This document shows, one piece after another, positions 40,261 through 50,406 of a stretch of 64,000 bases of DNA. Numbering within the stretch: position 1 is the stretch's first letter; every line of letters starts with the position of its first letter. The DNA lies in the NCBI GenBank assembly GCA_965215145.1, contig OZ244038.1, positions 2,418,001 through 2,482,000 on the forward strand, written 5' to 3'. The translations under genes and the position numbers were made by a program. The notes under the pieces are model-generated. The model was not told the DNA's origin. It saw only the letters and a list, made by a program, of their open reading frames with translations, and ran no database searches. The DNA comes from G965215145 sp965215145. GTDB taxonomy: Bacteria > Bacteroidota > Rhodothermia > Rhodothermales > JANQRZ01.

Positions 40261-43248
40261 GTGCCCCCTGCTCCTCGCCTCCGCGGCGCCCTCCTGACTC
40301 TCCTGCTCCTGCTCGCCCCTGCGCTCCAGGCGCAGGACACCGAGCGCCGCGTCCCCGGCGAGATGATCGTCCGCCTCGCCCCCGACGCCCACGTCGCCGA
40401 CCTCACCGCCGACGCGGCCCTCGCCGCCGAGGGCCTCACGGCGAAGCGGCTGCTCGTGCCGGCCCTGAACATCTGGCTCGTCGAGTTCGCCGAGCCCGCG
40501 ACCGCCGACGCCGGGGGGGCGGCCCGCAGCACGCTCGACGCCGTCCGCCGAAGCGCGGCCGTGCGCGTGGCGCAGTTCAACCACGAGGTCGCGCTGCGGA
40601 GCACGGCGCCCGACGACAGCCGCTTCGCCGAGATGTGGGGCCTCAACAACACCGGTCAGAACGGCGGCACCCCCGGCGCCGACGTGGACGCGCCCGAGGC
40701 GTGGGGCTTCGTCCCCGGCGGCACCTCCGCCCACGGCGACCGCGTCGCCGTCGCCGTCGTGGACGACGGGTTCGACCTCAACCACCCCGACCTCCGCTAC
40801 TGGACCAACACCGCTGAGATCTCCGACAACGGCGTGGACGACGACGCCAACGGGTACGTCGACGACGTCAACGGCTGGAACGCGTACTCCAGCAGCGGCA
40901 ACGTCACGTCCAGCTTCCACGGCACCCACGTCGCCGGGACGGCCGGGGCCCGTGGCAACAACGGCTCCGGCGTGACGGGCGTGAACTGGGACGCCGAGGT
41001 CGTCGCCATCCAGGGGTCCTCGCCCTTCGAGTCCACGGTGATCGAGGCGTACGGCTACGCCCTCGCCCTCCGCACCCGCTACGACGCCACGGGCGGCGCC
41101 GAGGGCGCCTTCGTCGTCGCCACCAACTCCTCCTTCGGCGTCGACTTCGCCGACCCCGAGGACTACCCGATCTGGTGCGGGTTCTACGAGGACCTCGGCG
41201 CGGCCGGGATCCTCTCGGCCGGGGCCACGGCGAACCGGGGCATCGACGTCGACGTGTCCGGCGACGTGCCGACGGCGTGCGCGAGCGACTACATGGTCGC
41301 GGTGACGAACACGACGCGCGACGACGAGCGCAACGGCGGCGCGGCCTACGGGCTGACGGCGATCGACCTCGGCGCGCCGGGCACGGCGATCCTCTCGACG
41401 GTGCCGGGCGGCGGGTACGGCACCAGCTCCGGCACCTCGATGGCGACGCCGCACGTGGCCGGGGCCGTGGCGCTCGTCGTCTCGGGGATGAGCGGCGCGC
41501 GGCTCCAGGAGTACAAGGACAACCCCGCCGCCGTCATCCTCGACGTCAAGCGGGCCCTCCTCGACGGCACCGACGACATCGGCCTCGCGACGGTCTCCGG
41601 CGGCCGGCTCAACCTCCGCGGCAGCCTCCTCGAAAGCTTCGACGACGACGCGAAGAGCTCCGTCCTGGCGGCCGACACGACCCTCTCCGACGCCGTCTTC
41701 GAGGGCGAGCACCTCTACGTGCCGGAGGGCGTCACGCTCACCGTCAGCGGCTCGCTCACGCTCCGCGCCGACGGCGGCTTCCCGGCCTTCATCATCGTCC
41801 GCGGCACCCTCCAGGGCGACGTGGTGCCGGAGCTCCTCGACGGCAGCGAGATCGTCGTCCGCCCCGGTGGCGCGAACCTCCTCGGGACGGCGCCGCCCGC
41901 GCAGTCGGCCAGCGCCGCGAGCTTCGCCTTCGGCGGCGCGCTCCGCGCCGGCCCCTCGGCGGACTTCCCCAGGGCCGGGCCGCTCACGCTCTCGTTCTGG
42001 ATGGAGCCCGTCGCCGTCCCGGCCGTCCTCGCCGAGCTCGCCTCGGCGGCGACGCGCGCCTTCCGCCTCGAGCTCGTGGAGGACGGCGACGCCCTCCGCC
42101 TCCGCTACAGCCACCTCACCGCCGGTGGCGAGGTCGTCGAGGAGACGTGGGGCGACGCGGCCGTCACGGCGGGCCAGCCCGTCCACGTCGCCCTCACCCG
42201 AGCGGCCGAGGGGGTCCTCCGGCTTTACCTCGACGGTCGGCCCGTCGGCGGGGTGACGGACTACGACGCGGCCCCCGTCGCGAACGGCGCCGAGGAGCTC
42301 GTGCTCGGCAACGCCCTCGACGGCCTGAGCGGGTTCGCGGGGACGATGGACGAGGCGCGGCTCTACACCGAGCCCCTAGGCAGCGCCGCCATCGAGGACG
42401 GCATCTACGAGACGCTCGAGGGCGAGGAGATCCCCGAGTCCCTCGTCGCCTACTACCGCTTCGACGGCGACGACCTCGGCGACGACGCCTCCGGCAGCAA
42501 CGACGCGACGGCCGAGAACGTCGCGCAGTTGCCCTCGCCGTTCCCCCTCGGCGCGGAGTCCGTGTTCGTGGAGGCGACGGGCGCAGCCGGCGTCGGGGAG
42601 GCCGGCGCCCGCATCGACGCCGACGTGACCACGCTCGGCGACGACGCCACCGCCGCGCTCTACGTCGGCGTGCCCTCGCAGGAGGTGATCGAAGACGGCA
42701 GGCTCCCCGACGGCGTCGTCTCCCGCTCCGCCTTCGTCTGGGGCGCTGACAGCCGCGGCACCGCCGCCGCCGACCTCGTGCTGAGCTACGGCGGCGTCCT
42801 CGCGCCCACCGCCGACGACGACGCCCTGCTCCTCTTCCGCGACTCCCCCACCGGCGCCTGGTCCGACGTGACCGAGACGTGGACGGACTCCGGCAGCGCG
42901 TTCTCCCGCGACGACGTCACCCCCGCCGGGGAGTACGCGCTCGGCTACACCATGGCCGTGGCCTCGGAGGACGGGGCGCGGGCGGAGGCCGCCTCGCTGT
43001 CGGCGCCGTTCCCGAACCCGGCCCGCGCCGCCGCCGCGCTGACGCTCACCCTCACCGACGCCGCCGACGCGACGGTGGAGGTGTTCGACGTGCTTGGGCG
43101 CCGCGTGGCCGTCCTCGTCGAGGGCCCGCTCGCGGCCGGGACGCACACGCTCCGCCTCGACGCCCGGGCGCTCGCTCCGGGTGCCTACGTCGTCCGCGCC
43201 ACCGCCGGCGGCCTCGCCGCGACGCGGCGGGTGACCGTCGTCCGCTAG
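40261..43248 (+). CDS. Secreted subtilisin-like serine protease with LamG-like and T9SS domains
   Basis: 995 residues from a GTG at 40261. The signal (VPPAPRLRGALLTLLLLL) is followed by a propeptide-like region (to about 130). The S8 domain has the catalytic Asp in AVAVVDDGFDLNHPD (about 168), His in FHGTHVAGTAGA (about 221) and Ser in GTSMATPHVAGAVAL (about 391). Beyond about 450 come a beta region and a LamG/concanavalin-like domain (about 560-720, LTLSFWMEP, FAGTMDEARLYTEPL). The T9SS type A sorting domain is at the end (SAPFPNPARAAAALTL, VEVFDVLGRRVAVL, VTVVR). It should be an extracellular or cell-surface protease. All catalytic residues are present. Confidence 0.95.
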   Translation: MPPAPRLRGALLTLLLLLAPALQAQDTERRVPGEMIVRLAPDAHVADLTADAALAAEGLTAKRLLVPALNIWLVEFAEPATADAGGAARSTLDAVRRSAAVRVAQFNHEVALRSTAPDDSRFAEMWGLNNTGQNGGTPGADVDAPEAWGFVPGGTSAHGDRVAVAVVDDGFDLNHPDLRYWTNTAEISDNGVDDDANGYVDDVNGWNAYSSSGNVTSSFHGTHVAGTAGARGNNGSGVTGVNWDAEVVAIQGSSPFESTVIEAYGYALALRTRYDATGGAEGAFVVATNSSFGVDFADPEDYPIWCGFYEDLGAAGILSAGATANRGIDVDVSGDVPTACASDYMVAVTNTTRDDERNGGAAYGLTAIDLGAPGTAILSTVPGGGYGTSSGTSMATPHVAGAVALVVSGMSGARLQEYKDNPAAVILDVKRALLDGTDDIGLATVSGGRLNLRGSLLESFDDDAKSSVLAADTTLSDAVFEGEHLYVPEGVTLTVSGSLTLRADGGFPAFIIVRGTLQGDVVPELLDGSEIVVRPGGANLLGTAPPAQSASAASFAFGGALRAGPSADFPRAGPLTLSFWMEPVAVPAVLAELASAATRAFRLELVEDGDALRLRYSHLTAGGEVVEETWGDAAVTAGQPVHVALTRAAEGVLRLYLDGRPVGGVTDYDAAPVANGAEELVLGNALDGLSGFAGTMDEARLYTEPLGSAAIEDGIYETLEGEEIPESLVAYYRFDGDDLGDDASGSNDATAENVAQLPSPFPLGAESVFVEATGAAGVGEAGARIDADVTTLGDDATAALYVGVPSQEVIEDGRLPDGVVSRSAFVWGADSRGTAAADLVLSYGGVLAPTADDDALLLFRDSPTGAWSDVTETWTDSGSAFSRDDVTPAGEYALGYTMAVASEDGARAEAASLSAPFPNPARAAAALTLTLTDAADATVEVFDVLGRRVAVLVEGPLAAGTHTLRLDARALAPGAYVVRATAGGLAATRRVTVVR

Positions 43249-43272
43249 ACGACTTCACCGCCAAGCTAGACC

Positions 43273-43301
43273 GTAGGGGCGGGTTTCAAACCCGCCCCTA
43301 C
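43273..43301. repeat. GTAGGGGC palindromic (REP-like) repeat, copy 1
   Basis: Perfect inverted repeat: arms 43273-43286 and 43288-43301, beginning GTAGGGGCGGG and ending CCCGCCCCTAC. It lies between the convergent subtilase and cysteine desulfurase genes, where it may also stop both transcripts. A near-identical element is at 50363. Confidence 0.92.
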
Positions 43302-43309
43302 GTACGTCG

Positions 43310-44485
43310 TCACGCCGCGGCCCGGCAGCGGTCGACGACCTCCGCTAGCCGCTCGGCGGCGGCGTCCACGGCATCGGCCGTCGTGCCCCGCCCCATCGAG
43401 AGCCGGACGGTGGCCTGGGCCGTCTCGCGCGGGACGCCCATCGCGCGGAGGACGTGGCTCGGCTCGATGGCCCCGCTCGTGCATGCGCTCCCGCTGGAGG
43501 CGTAGACCCCCGCCACGTCGAGCCCGAGCAGGAGCATCTCGCCGTCGAGCGGGCGGCCGTCCTCCGGGGGGAACGAGACGTTGAGGATGTGCGGCGCGGC
43601 CGGCGGCCCCTCCGAGCCGAGCGGCGTGTTGAACCGGATGCCCCCTCCGAGCCGCTCCCGGAGCCGTTCGACGAGGCGCCGCTGCAACTCTGCCAGCCGT
43701 GCCCGCTCCGCCTCCGCGTTCTGCTGCGCCCGCTCCAGCGCCACCGCCATCCCGACCACCCCCGCCACGTTCTCCGTCCCCCCGCGCCGCCGCCGCTCCT
43801 GCGCGCCCCCGACAACCAGCGGCTCGAACGGCGTCCCTGCCCGGACGAACTGCGCGCCGACGCCTTTCGGTCCGTAGACCTTGTGCGCCGAGAGCGTGAG
43901 GAGGTCCACCCCGAGCGCGTCCACGTCGAGCGGGAGGAGGCCCGCCGCCTGCACCGCGTCCGTGTGGAGGGGGACGCCCGCGTCGCGGCACACGGCGGCG
44001 ACCTCCGCGATGGGGCTGATGGTCCCGACCTCGTTGTTGACGAGCATCACCGAGACCAGCCCCGTCTCCGAGGTGATCGCGTCTCGGACCTGCTCGGCCG
44101 TCACCGCGCCGTGCGGCTGCGGGGGGAGGATCGCGACGGGGTGCCCCGCCCATCCGAGCCGCCGCGCCGGCTCCAGCACCGCCTCGTGCTCGGCGGCGCT
44201 CGTGACGAGGCCGGGGCCGCGCCGGTCGGGGCTCGTGAGGACGCCGCGGAGGGCGGCGTTGTCGGCCTCGGTGCCGCCGCTCGTGAAGAGGACCTCGGCC
44301 GGCTCGCAGCCGAGGACGCCCGCCACCCGCTCCCGCGCCTCCTCGACGGCGACGCGCGCCCGCCGCCCCGGCCCGTGCACCGACGAGGCGTTACCGAAGT
44401 GCTCGCGGAGGAACGGCAGCATCGCCTCCAGTACCGCCGGGTCCAGCGGCGTCGTCGCGGCGTGGTCGAGGTAGGTCGAAGTCAC
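43310..44485 (-). CDS. Cysteine desulfurase (NifS/IscS type)
   Basis: 391 residues. A PLP-dependent class V aminotransferase fold is evident. The N-terminus is TYLDHAATTPLDPAVLEAM. FTSGGTEADNAAL binds PLP, the Schiff-base Lys is in LTLSAHKVYGPKGVG, and the sulfur-carrying Cys is in SSGSACTSGAIEPSHVL. The short SGSAC loop places it with NifS/IscS group I. It releases sulfur from cysteine for Fe-S clusters or tRNA thiolation in the cytoplasm. No iscU, sufE or mnmA is adjacent, so the acceptor is not shown. It is a stand-alone gene here. Confidence 0.96.
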   Translation of the reverse strand: MTSTYLDHAATTPLDPAVLEAMLPFLREHFGNASSVHGPGRRARVAVEEARERVAGVLGCEPAEVLFTSGGTEADNAALRGVLTSPDRRGPGLVTSAAEHEAVLEPARRLGWAGHPVAILPPQPHGAVTAEQVRDAITSETGLVSVMLVNNEVGTISPIAEVAAVCRDAGVPLHTDAVQAAGLLPLDVDALGVDLLTLSAHKVYGPKGVGAQFVRAGTPFEPLVVGGAQERRRRGGTENVAGVVGMAVALERAQQNAEAERARLAELQRRLVERLRERLGGGIRFNTPLGSEGPPAAPHILNVSFPPEDGRPLDGEMLLLGLDVAGVYASSGSACTSGAIEPSHVLRAMGVPRETAQATVRLSMGRGTTADAVDAAAERLAEVVDRCRAAA

Positions 44486-44525
44486 GAGGGTCGGGGGTCT
44501 CGGATCGGAAGGTAGGGGAGGGACG

Positions 44526-44557
44526 TTGCGGCTCGGTAGTATCCGGGCGTAGCTGAT
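44526..44557 (+). promoter_or_regulatory. Possible promoter of the disrupted repeat-protein gene
   Basis: TTGCGG at 44526 and, 21 bases after the TTG, TAGCTGAT at 44550. The start codon is 24 bases further on. The match is moderate. Confidence 0.35.
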
Positions 44558-44580
44558 CCTTCGCCCATGTAGTACCCTCT

Positions 44581-45817
44581 ATGCCCCATCCTATGCGACA
44601 GGTTACGCTCTTCCACCTGGCCGTGCTACTCTCGGCCGCTGCGGTTTCAGCGCAGCCTCACCGTCCTTCGCTGGACCTGCTCCTGCCTGTTAATCCCCAC
44701 TCCCTTGTAGAGCCCGACCTCGTAGAGCCTGACGTGCTGGCGCATCTGCAACTCGCTGAAGCCCTCGTGCGGCCTGCTACCGACGACCAGACGCAGTGGC
44801 ATCGGCAGCAGGCCGCGGGAAATGCCACCCGCGCAAACGACGACCTGCTTCTTGCAGAAGAGTTGCGCCAGAACTGGTCGGGGGCGGGATGGGAGGATGG
44901 CAGCCGCGCGCTCTACACCTACGACAGCGAAGGAGAGCTCACGGAGCGCCTCAATCAGAACTGGACCGGCGCGACCTGGGAGAACAGCTTCCGCGAGCTT
45001 CACACCTACACCGATGCGGGGTTGCTCAGCGAGCTCCTCTGGCATAGCTGGTCCGGGAGCGGATGGGAGAACGCGCTCCAATACTTCTACACCTACGACG
45101 ATAACGGCATCCTCTTAGAGCGTTTGGAGCGCAAGTGGGAGGATGATGAGTGGGAAACTCAATCTCGCGTCATATACGCTCATAACGTTGATGGCAGTCT
45201 ATCATAAATTCTAAGCCAGAGGTTAAATGGGCTCGACTGGTCCAACAGCTATCGACCTATACCCCACCGCAAACCTGACTCAGGCTCTATATGAATACTG
45301 GATCGAGGCCATTTGGGAAACCTCCTTCCGTATCCTCTACACCTACAGTGATCAGGACTTCCTTACAGAGCGTCTCGTCCAGGATTGGGTAGAGGACGTG
45401 TGGGAAGACAACTTCCGCTGGTTCTATACCTACGGCATCGCTGGTGAGCTAGTAAAGATCCTAGAGCAAGACTGGACCGATACCGAGTGGGCCGACGAGC
45501 GCCGCTGGCTCTACACGTACACTGGCAGCACGGACGTGGAAGAAGCCCTACCACTCGCGGCCGGCGCCTTGTCCGTCCACCCCAACCCCGTGCGCGGGAC
45601 GGCTACCGTTGCCTTCGCGCTGGCGGAACCGGGAGCCGTCGCCATCGAGGCCTTCGACGTGACGGGGCGGCGGGTCGCGGCACTGCCGGCGCGGGCGTTG
45701 GAGGCCGGCGAGCATGCGCTGCGGTGGGACCTCTCGGCGCTGCCAGCCGGCGCCTACTTCGTCCGCCTGTACGGTTCGGGCGTCGAGGCAACACGGCCGG
45801 TCGTCGTGATGAGGTAG
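44581..45817 (+). pseudogene. Disrupted secreted W/Y-repeat protein with T9SS sorting domain
   Basis: The first part (44581-45207) has a signal peptide (VTLFHLAVLLSAAAVSAQ) and repeats of about 29 residues ending R-x-x-Y-T-Y, for example WSGAGWEDGSRALYTY and WTGATWENSFRELHTY. It stops at TAA (45205), where the repeat predicts Glu (GAA). The frame continues open as ILSQRLNGLDWSNSYR, then shifts near 45251 into the frame of the second part (to 45817). That part has more repeats (WETSFRILYTY, WEDNFRWFYTY) and a T9SS domain from HPNPVRGTATVAF to VVVMR. Both a nonsense change and a frameshift are therefore present. It is decayed, or two sequencing errors; one gene is the clear ancestral state. Composition is less GC-rich than neighbours. 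Confidence 0.85.
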
Positions 45818-45845
45818 GGCCGGCTCCACAGCCTCGTTGTGCTTA

Positions 45846-45874
45846 GGCGGCGGCCGGACCCTCCGGCCGCCGCC
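45846..45874 (+). terminator. GC-rich terminator-like hairpin before murA
   Basis: A 12-bp perfect stem (45846-45857 with 45863-45874) around a 5-base loop, 29 bases after the preceding stop. No T-run follows. Confidence 0.55.
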
Positions 45875-45982
45875 GCACGTTGCAGAGCATCCGGTCGCCG
45901 GCCGATACCCCTCTCCGGTACCGCTAACCCATCCCTTCCGCGCCGTCCTCGTGCGGCCGCATCCCCTCCCCTTTTTCTGCTC

Positions 45983-47341
45983 ATGGACAAGCTCGTCATC
46001 GAAGGCGGCCGGCCGCTCGCCGGCACCATCCACGTCGGCGGCTCGAAGAACACCGCCCTCCCGCTCATGGCCGCCGCCCTCCTCGCCGACGGCACGACGA
46101 CGCTGCACAACATGCCCGTGCTCCGCGACGTCCACACCTTCGCCAACGTCCTCCGCGTCGTCGGCGCCTCCGTCACGTACCGCCCCGACGACGACCCCTC
46201 GACGCCGGACTCGATGGTGATCGACGCCTCGAAGATCGACCACCCCGAGGCGCCGTACGACCTCGTCAAGAAGATGCGGGCCTCGTTCTACATGCTCGGC
46301 GCCCTGCTCGGCCGCAGCGGCCGGGGGCGCGTCTCGATGCCCGGCGGCTGCGCGTGGGGGCCGCGCCCCGTCGACCTCCACGTCGAGGGGATGAAGGCGC
46401 TCGGCGCCGACATCGAGCTCGACCGCGGCTACGTCGTCGCGAAGGCGCCCGGCGGGCGGCTCGCCGGGGGGACCTTCCGGTTCGACCCCGTCTCCGTCGG
46501 CGCCACCATCAACACGATGCTCGCCGCCGTCACGGCGCGCGGTGGCAGCCGGCTCGAAAACGTCGCTGCCGAGCCCGACGTCGTCGTCTTCGGCAACATG
46601 CTCCAGCAGATGGGCGCCCGCATCGAGGGGCTCGGCACGCGGACGCTGGAGATCGAGGGCGTGGACCGGCTCGAGGCCGTCGACTTCTGGAACTGCCCCG
46701 ACCGGATCGAGCTCGGCACCTACATGATCGCCGCGGCGATGGCCGGCGAGCCGGGCGGCACGTTCCGCATCACCGGCGCCGACACCGGCGACCTCGGCAA
46801 GGCCTTCCCCAAGGCGTTCCGCGCCACCGGCGCCGGGTTCTTCACCGAGCCCGAGGCCGGCGGCGGCCGGTTCGAGACCGTCACCGTCCACGTCCCCGAG
46901 CGGATCGAGCCCGTCTCCATCGAGACCGACCCGTACCCCGGCTTCGCTACCGACCTCCAGGCGCAGTGGACGGTGCTGATGACGCAGGCCGACGGCGGCA
47001 CCGCCACCGTCACCGACACGATCTACACCGACCGGTTCAAGCACATCCCCGAGCTCGAGCGGATGGGCGCGCACTGCCGCGTGGACGGGAACACCGTCAC
47101 CATCGAGGGCGCGGGCCGGCGGAGCCTCCAGGGCACGACGGTGATGAGCACGGACCTCCGCGCCAGCGTCTCGCTCGTGCTCGCCGGCATGGTCGCCGAC
47201 GGGGAGACGGACGTGCTCCGGGTCTACCACCTCGACCGCGGCTACGAGGACCTCGAGGGCAAGCTCTCGGGCGCCGGCATCGCCATCCGCCGCGAGGAGT
47301 ACGACGAGTTCGCCGAGGCCGAGGAGACGGCGATGCAGTAG
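45983..47341 (+). CDS. murA: UDP-N-acetylglucosamine 1-carboxyvinyltransferase
   Basis: 452 residues from the ATG at 45983 (MDKLVIEGGRPLAG). It catalyses the first committed step of peptidoglycan synthesis, transferring enolpyruvate from PEP to UDP-GlcNAc. Substrate loop GGSKNTALPLMAAALL carries the Lys/Asn pair, and the active-site Cys is in SMPGGCAWGPRPVDLH (about 122), so it is the fosfomycin-sensitive form by that residue. VTDTIYTDRFKHIPEL and STDLRASVSLVLAG are further family motifs. It is slightly longer than typical. The last 68 bases recur at 50281-50348. Confidence 0.97.
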   Translation: MDKLVIEGGRPLAGTIHVGGSKNTALPLMAAALLADGTTTLHNMPVLRDVHTFANVLRVVGASVTYRPDDDPSTPDSMVIDASKIDHPEAPYDLVKKMRASFYMLGALLGRSGRGRVSMPGGCAWGPRPVDLHVEGMKALGADIELDRGYVVAKAPGGRLAGGTFRFDPVSVGATINTMLAAVTARGGSRLENVAAEPDVVVFGNMLQQMGARIEGLGTRTLEIEGVDRLEAVDFWNCPDRIELGTYMIAAAMAGEPGGTFRITGADTGDLGKAFPKAFRATGAGFFTEPEAGGGRFETVTVHVPERIEPVSIETDPYPGFATDLQAQWTVLMTQADGGTATVTDTIYTDRFKHIPELERMGAHCRVDGNTVTIEGAGRRSLQGTTVMSTDLRASVSLVLAGMVADGETDVLRVYHLDRGYEDLEGKLSGAGIAIRREEYDEFAEAEETAMQ

Positions 47342-47440
47342 AAGCCCGCGGCGGCAGAGGGGTGACTCTTGCGTGATGCATTCTCCGAGGGGGAGCCTAA
47401 CTTCCCAGGTTGCTTCTTGCCTCCTCGCGCTCGCCACGCC

Positions 47441-50225
47441 ATGTGTACCCCTCGATCACTCTTCGCTACACTCGCCCTCCTCCTCACCTTCGCTCCCGCT
47501 GCGCTCGCGCAGGAGCCGCAGCGCAACCTCTACAGCACGAGCGACTTCGTCCGAAGCGCCGCCGTCGCCGGCGACACGCTCTACGTCGGCGGCGACTTCA
47601 TCACCGTCGGCCCGCCGACGGGGCCGGCTGCCGTGCTCGACAAGGTGACCGGCGAGCCGGACCTCAGCCAAGCCCGAATCGGGCCGGACAGCTTCGGCGG
47701 CGGCGTCGAGGTGGTGCTCCCCGACGGCCGAGGGGGGTGGTATGTCGGCGGGCGGACGGAGTGGGCTGGGGGTGAGCCGCGCCGGAATCTTGCTCATATT
47801 CTGCCCGACGGGAGCCTCGATGAGGCGTTCGCGCCGGACCCGCAGGTGACAGGCGTCCCGTTTTTCTTCGGCTCCGTCGAGGCGCTCGCCATCGACACGA
47901 CCGCCGGCGTCCTCTTCGTCGGGGGCCGGTTCGACACCGTGGACGGGCAGCCGCGCGAGGACCTCGCCGCGCTCAACGCCGAGACCGGGGCAGTCCTCCC
48001 GTTCTCGGTAGACTTCACCGGAAGCGATGTCAACGGCGTCGTCGCGCTTCTCTACAAGAACGACGTGCTCTACGCGGGCGGCTTCTTCACCTCGGTCGAC
48101 GGAGTCGACAGAGTGGGAGCGGCCGCCTTCGACACCGAGACCGGGGCTCTACTGCCGTGGGACCTCGACCTTACGAGAGACGGGGGTGGCATCGTCCCCG
48201 TCTTTGGCTTCGGCATCGGCCCTGTACCGACTGACACGACAACTTTATGTCGGTGGCCTCTTCGACGCCGTCCGCGGCGTTTCCCGTCCTACGGGGTCGG
48301 CGGAGGTGACGCTCGCTGACCCCCAGACTGGCGAGGGCGGCGAGCCGACCGACTGGACCACGGGCATCGGCCTCGGCGGCGGCCCCTACACCGTGGCCGA
48401 GGACGTGATCTGGACGAACGCGCGCGGCGTCACCCCGCTCTTCACGATCAGTCGCGCAACCGGGGCCTCGACCGGCTTCCTCGAAGACACCCCGTACCGC
48501 AGCGGCAGCGCCGTCGCTCTCGACTCTAGCGGCGGCCCCGACGGCCAGGGCGTCGTCTACCTCTCAGCTCAGCGCGATTTCCCCGGCGACCCCTTCCCGT
48601 CGCGTTACCTCGTCGCCGTAGACGCCGCGAGCGGGCAGTTCCTCCCCGACTACTTCGACGAGGGCGTCCTCCGCGTCGCGGCGGGGCGCGGGAGCGTCGG
48701 CGTTCGCTCGCTGGTCGTCGGCCCAGGCGACGACGGCGAGAGCCGGCTCTACGCCGGCGGCTTCGACGAGCTCTTCGGCATCGGGCCGAGCGAGCCGCGA
48801 CGCTTCCTGGCCGGCATCGACCTCACCACCGGGCGCGTGACGCCGTTCAACGAGGACTTCGTGATCTTCTCCTCCGTCGAGGAGATCACCGTCAGCCCCG
48901 ACGAGCGCTTCCTCTACTTCCTCACCTTCAACGGCCTCGGCGTGGCCGACCTGGAGACGGGCATTCTGATGGACTTCCCCGGCAACGCCCGTGTTGGTGC
49001 GCGCGCACTCAGCACCGCCGGGGTGGGGGTAGGCGATAGCGCCGCCGGGCCGATCCGCCGCGCCGGGCCGGTCGTGGCGCGCGCCGACGGCTCGCCCGCC
49101 CCGCCGTTCGCCCCGCCCCCGGCCGTGTCGAACACGTCCGGTGGAGACACCTCGCGCTTCCGCTCGAACAGCTCGGCCCTCGTCGCGAGCGAAGACCGGC
49201 TCTACCTCCACGCTGGCGGGGCCGCCGTCGCCTACGACCGCTTCTCCGGCGACGAGCTCTGGGTCACCGCCACGGCCAGCTTCCCCGCCGACCCCCAGGC
49301 CGAGAAGGTCCTCCTCGTCCAGGCCGGGCCACCGGGGGCCGAGGGCGACACGCTCTTCCTCGCCGGCCCCCTCAGCGCCGTCGGCGGCGAGCCCCGCCAG
49401 AAGTTCGCCGCGCTCGACGCCGCGACCGGGGCCGTGCTCGACTGGAACGCGAACCCCACCGGGCCCCCCAACGGCGTCGGCAGCGGGATCGCCGCGCTCG
49501 GACCGCCGACGGACGGCTCCGAAGGCGGAGAGCCGGGCGGTTCCCGCGTCTACCTCTCGGGCGGCGGGCTCGACACCATCGGCGGCCAGCCGCGCGACAA
49601 CATCGCCGCGGCGGACCGTATGACCGGCGCGGTGCTCGCCTGGACGGCTGAGCCGGGCGAGGACCCCGGCGGGCAGGCGCTCGCGGCGCAGCCGGGCCAG
49701 GGTGGCGGCGTCGAAGGGGGCGTGGTCTACTCGGGCTCGGAGGCCTACGACGCCGAGACCGGCGCGCTGCTCGGCTGGCGGCTGGAGCCGCAGGGGGGCG
49801 GTCCGTCGAACGTGGTGCTGGCCGAGCGCTTCGGGCGGGTGGTGGTGACGGGGACGTTCGAGAACAGCCTGCGCGGGAGCGGGCACGCCTTCGTGACGGC
49901 GCTCTCGCCGGCGCGCCCGTTCGCCCCGCCGGTCTCGGCGGAGGACGACGCCTCGGTGCCTGAGACGGCGGCGCTGTCGGCGGCGCACCCGAACCCGTTC
50001 CGGGGCACGGCGACCGTGACGCTCGCGCTTCCTCGCACCGAGCGGGTGGAGGTGGCGCTCTTCGACGTGCTCGGCCGCCGGGTGGCGGTGCTGCACGAGG
50101 GCCCGCTCGCCGCCGGCAGCCACGCGCTCACGCTCGACGGCTCGGGGTTGCCCTCGGGCGTCTACGTCATGCGCGCGGCGGGTGAGCGCTTCACCACGAG
50201 CCGCCGCGTGACGGTAGTCGGTTAA
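47441..50225 (+). pseudogene. Frameshifted secreted propeller protein with T9SS sorting domain
   Basis: The start ATG at 47441 opens a signal peptide (LFATLALLLTFAPAALAQ) and propeller-like repeats with D-x-L-Y-V-G-G-x-F motifs (TLYVGGDFITVG, LFVGGRFDTVDG, VLYAGGFFTSVDG). The frame is lost near 48236, after GFGIGPVPTDT. The neighbouring frame carries on with LYVGGLFDAVRG and runs to 50225, ending in a T9SS type A domain (SAAHPNPFRGTATVTL, VALFDVLGRRVAVL, VTVVG). Repairing one indel gives about 925 residues. It is either a recent pseudogene or a sequencing error. The gene fills the interval between murA and a duplicate of the murA 3' end. Function of the intact protein is unknown. Confidence 0.85.
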
Positions 50226-50280
50226 CCGCTGCGTCCACCTCCGACTCTCGTAACCTCCTCGCGCGCGGGGTCCACCAGGC

Positions 50281-50348
50281 CCGGCATCGCCATCCGCCGC
50301 GAGGAGTACGACGAGTTCGCCGAGACCGAGGAGGCGGCGATGCAATAG
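50281..50348 (+). other. Duplicate of the last 68 bases of murA
   Basis: Aligns without gaps to 47274-47341, with 65 of 68 bases identical by my count, including the stop codon. It would encode AGIAIRREEYDEFAETEEA-M-Q. There is no start codon or upstream murA sequence, so it is a fragment. With murA itself it brackets the segment 47342-50280. The remaining part of 50226-50497 holds two palindromic repeats and no gene. Confidence 0.92.
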
Positions 50349-50362
50349 CCGTTGGATCGTCG

Positions 50363-50391
50363 GTAGGGGCGGGTCTCAGACCCGCCCCTAC
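50363..50391. repeat. GTAGGGGC palindromic (REP-like) repeat, copy 2
   Basis: Perfect 12-bp arms 50363-50374 and 50380-50391 around CTCAG, extendable inward by compensating bases. Sequence matches the element at 43273 except in the loop, where TTCAA is CTCAG and pairing is kept. Confidence 0.92.
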
Positions 50392-50406
50392 GCATACGAG
50401 GGCGCC

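Noticed and set aside
37862..40297. 811-codon plus-strand frame opposite the TonB receptor
   Set aside because: It is the complement of a well-supported receptor gene and has no recognisable domain or start context.
44581..45817. Programmed frameshift or stop-codon readthrough
   Set aside because: Both a nonsense codon and a frameshift are needed, about 45 bases apart, with no slippery sequence or structure, so decay is simpler.
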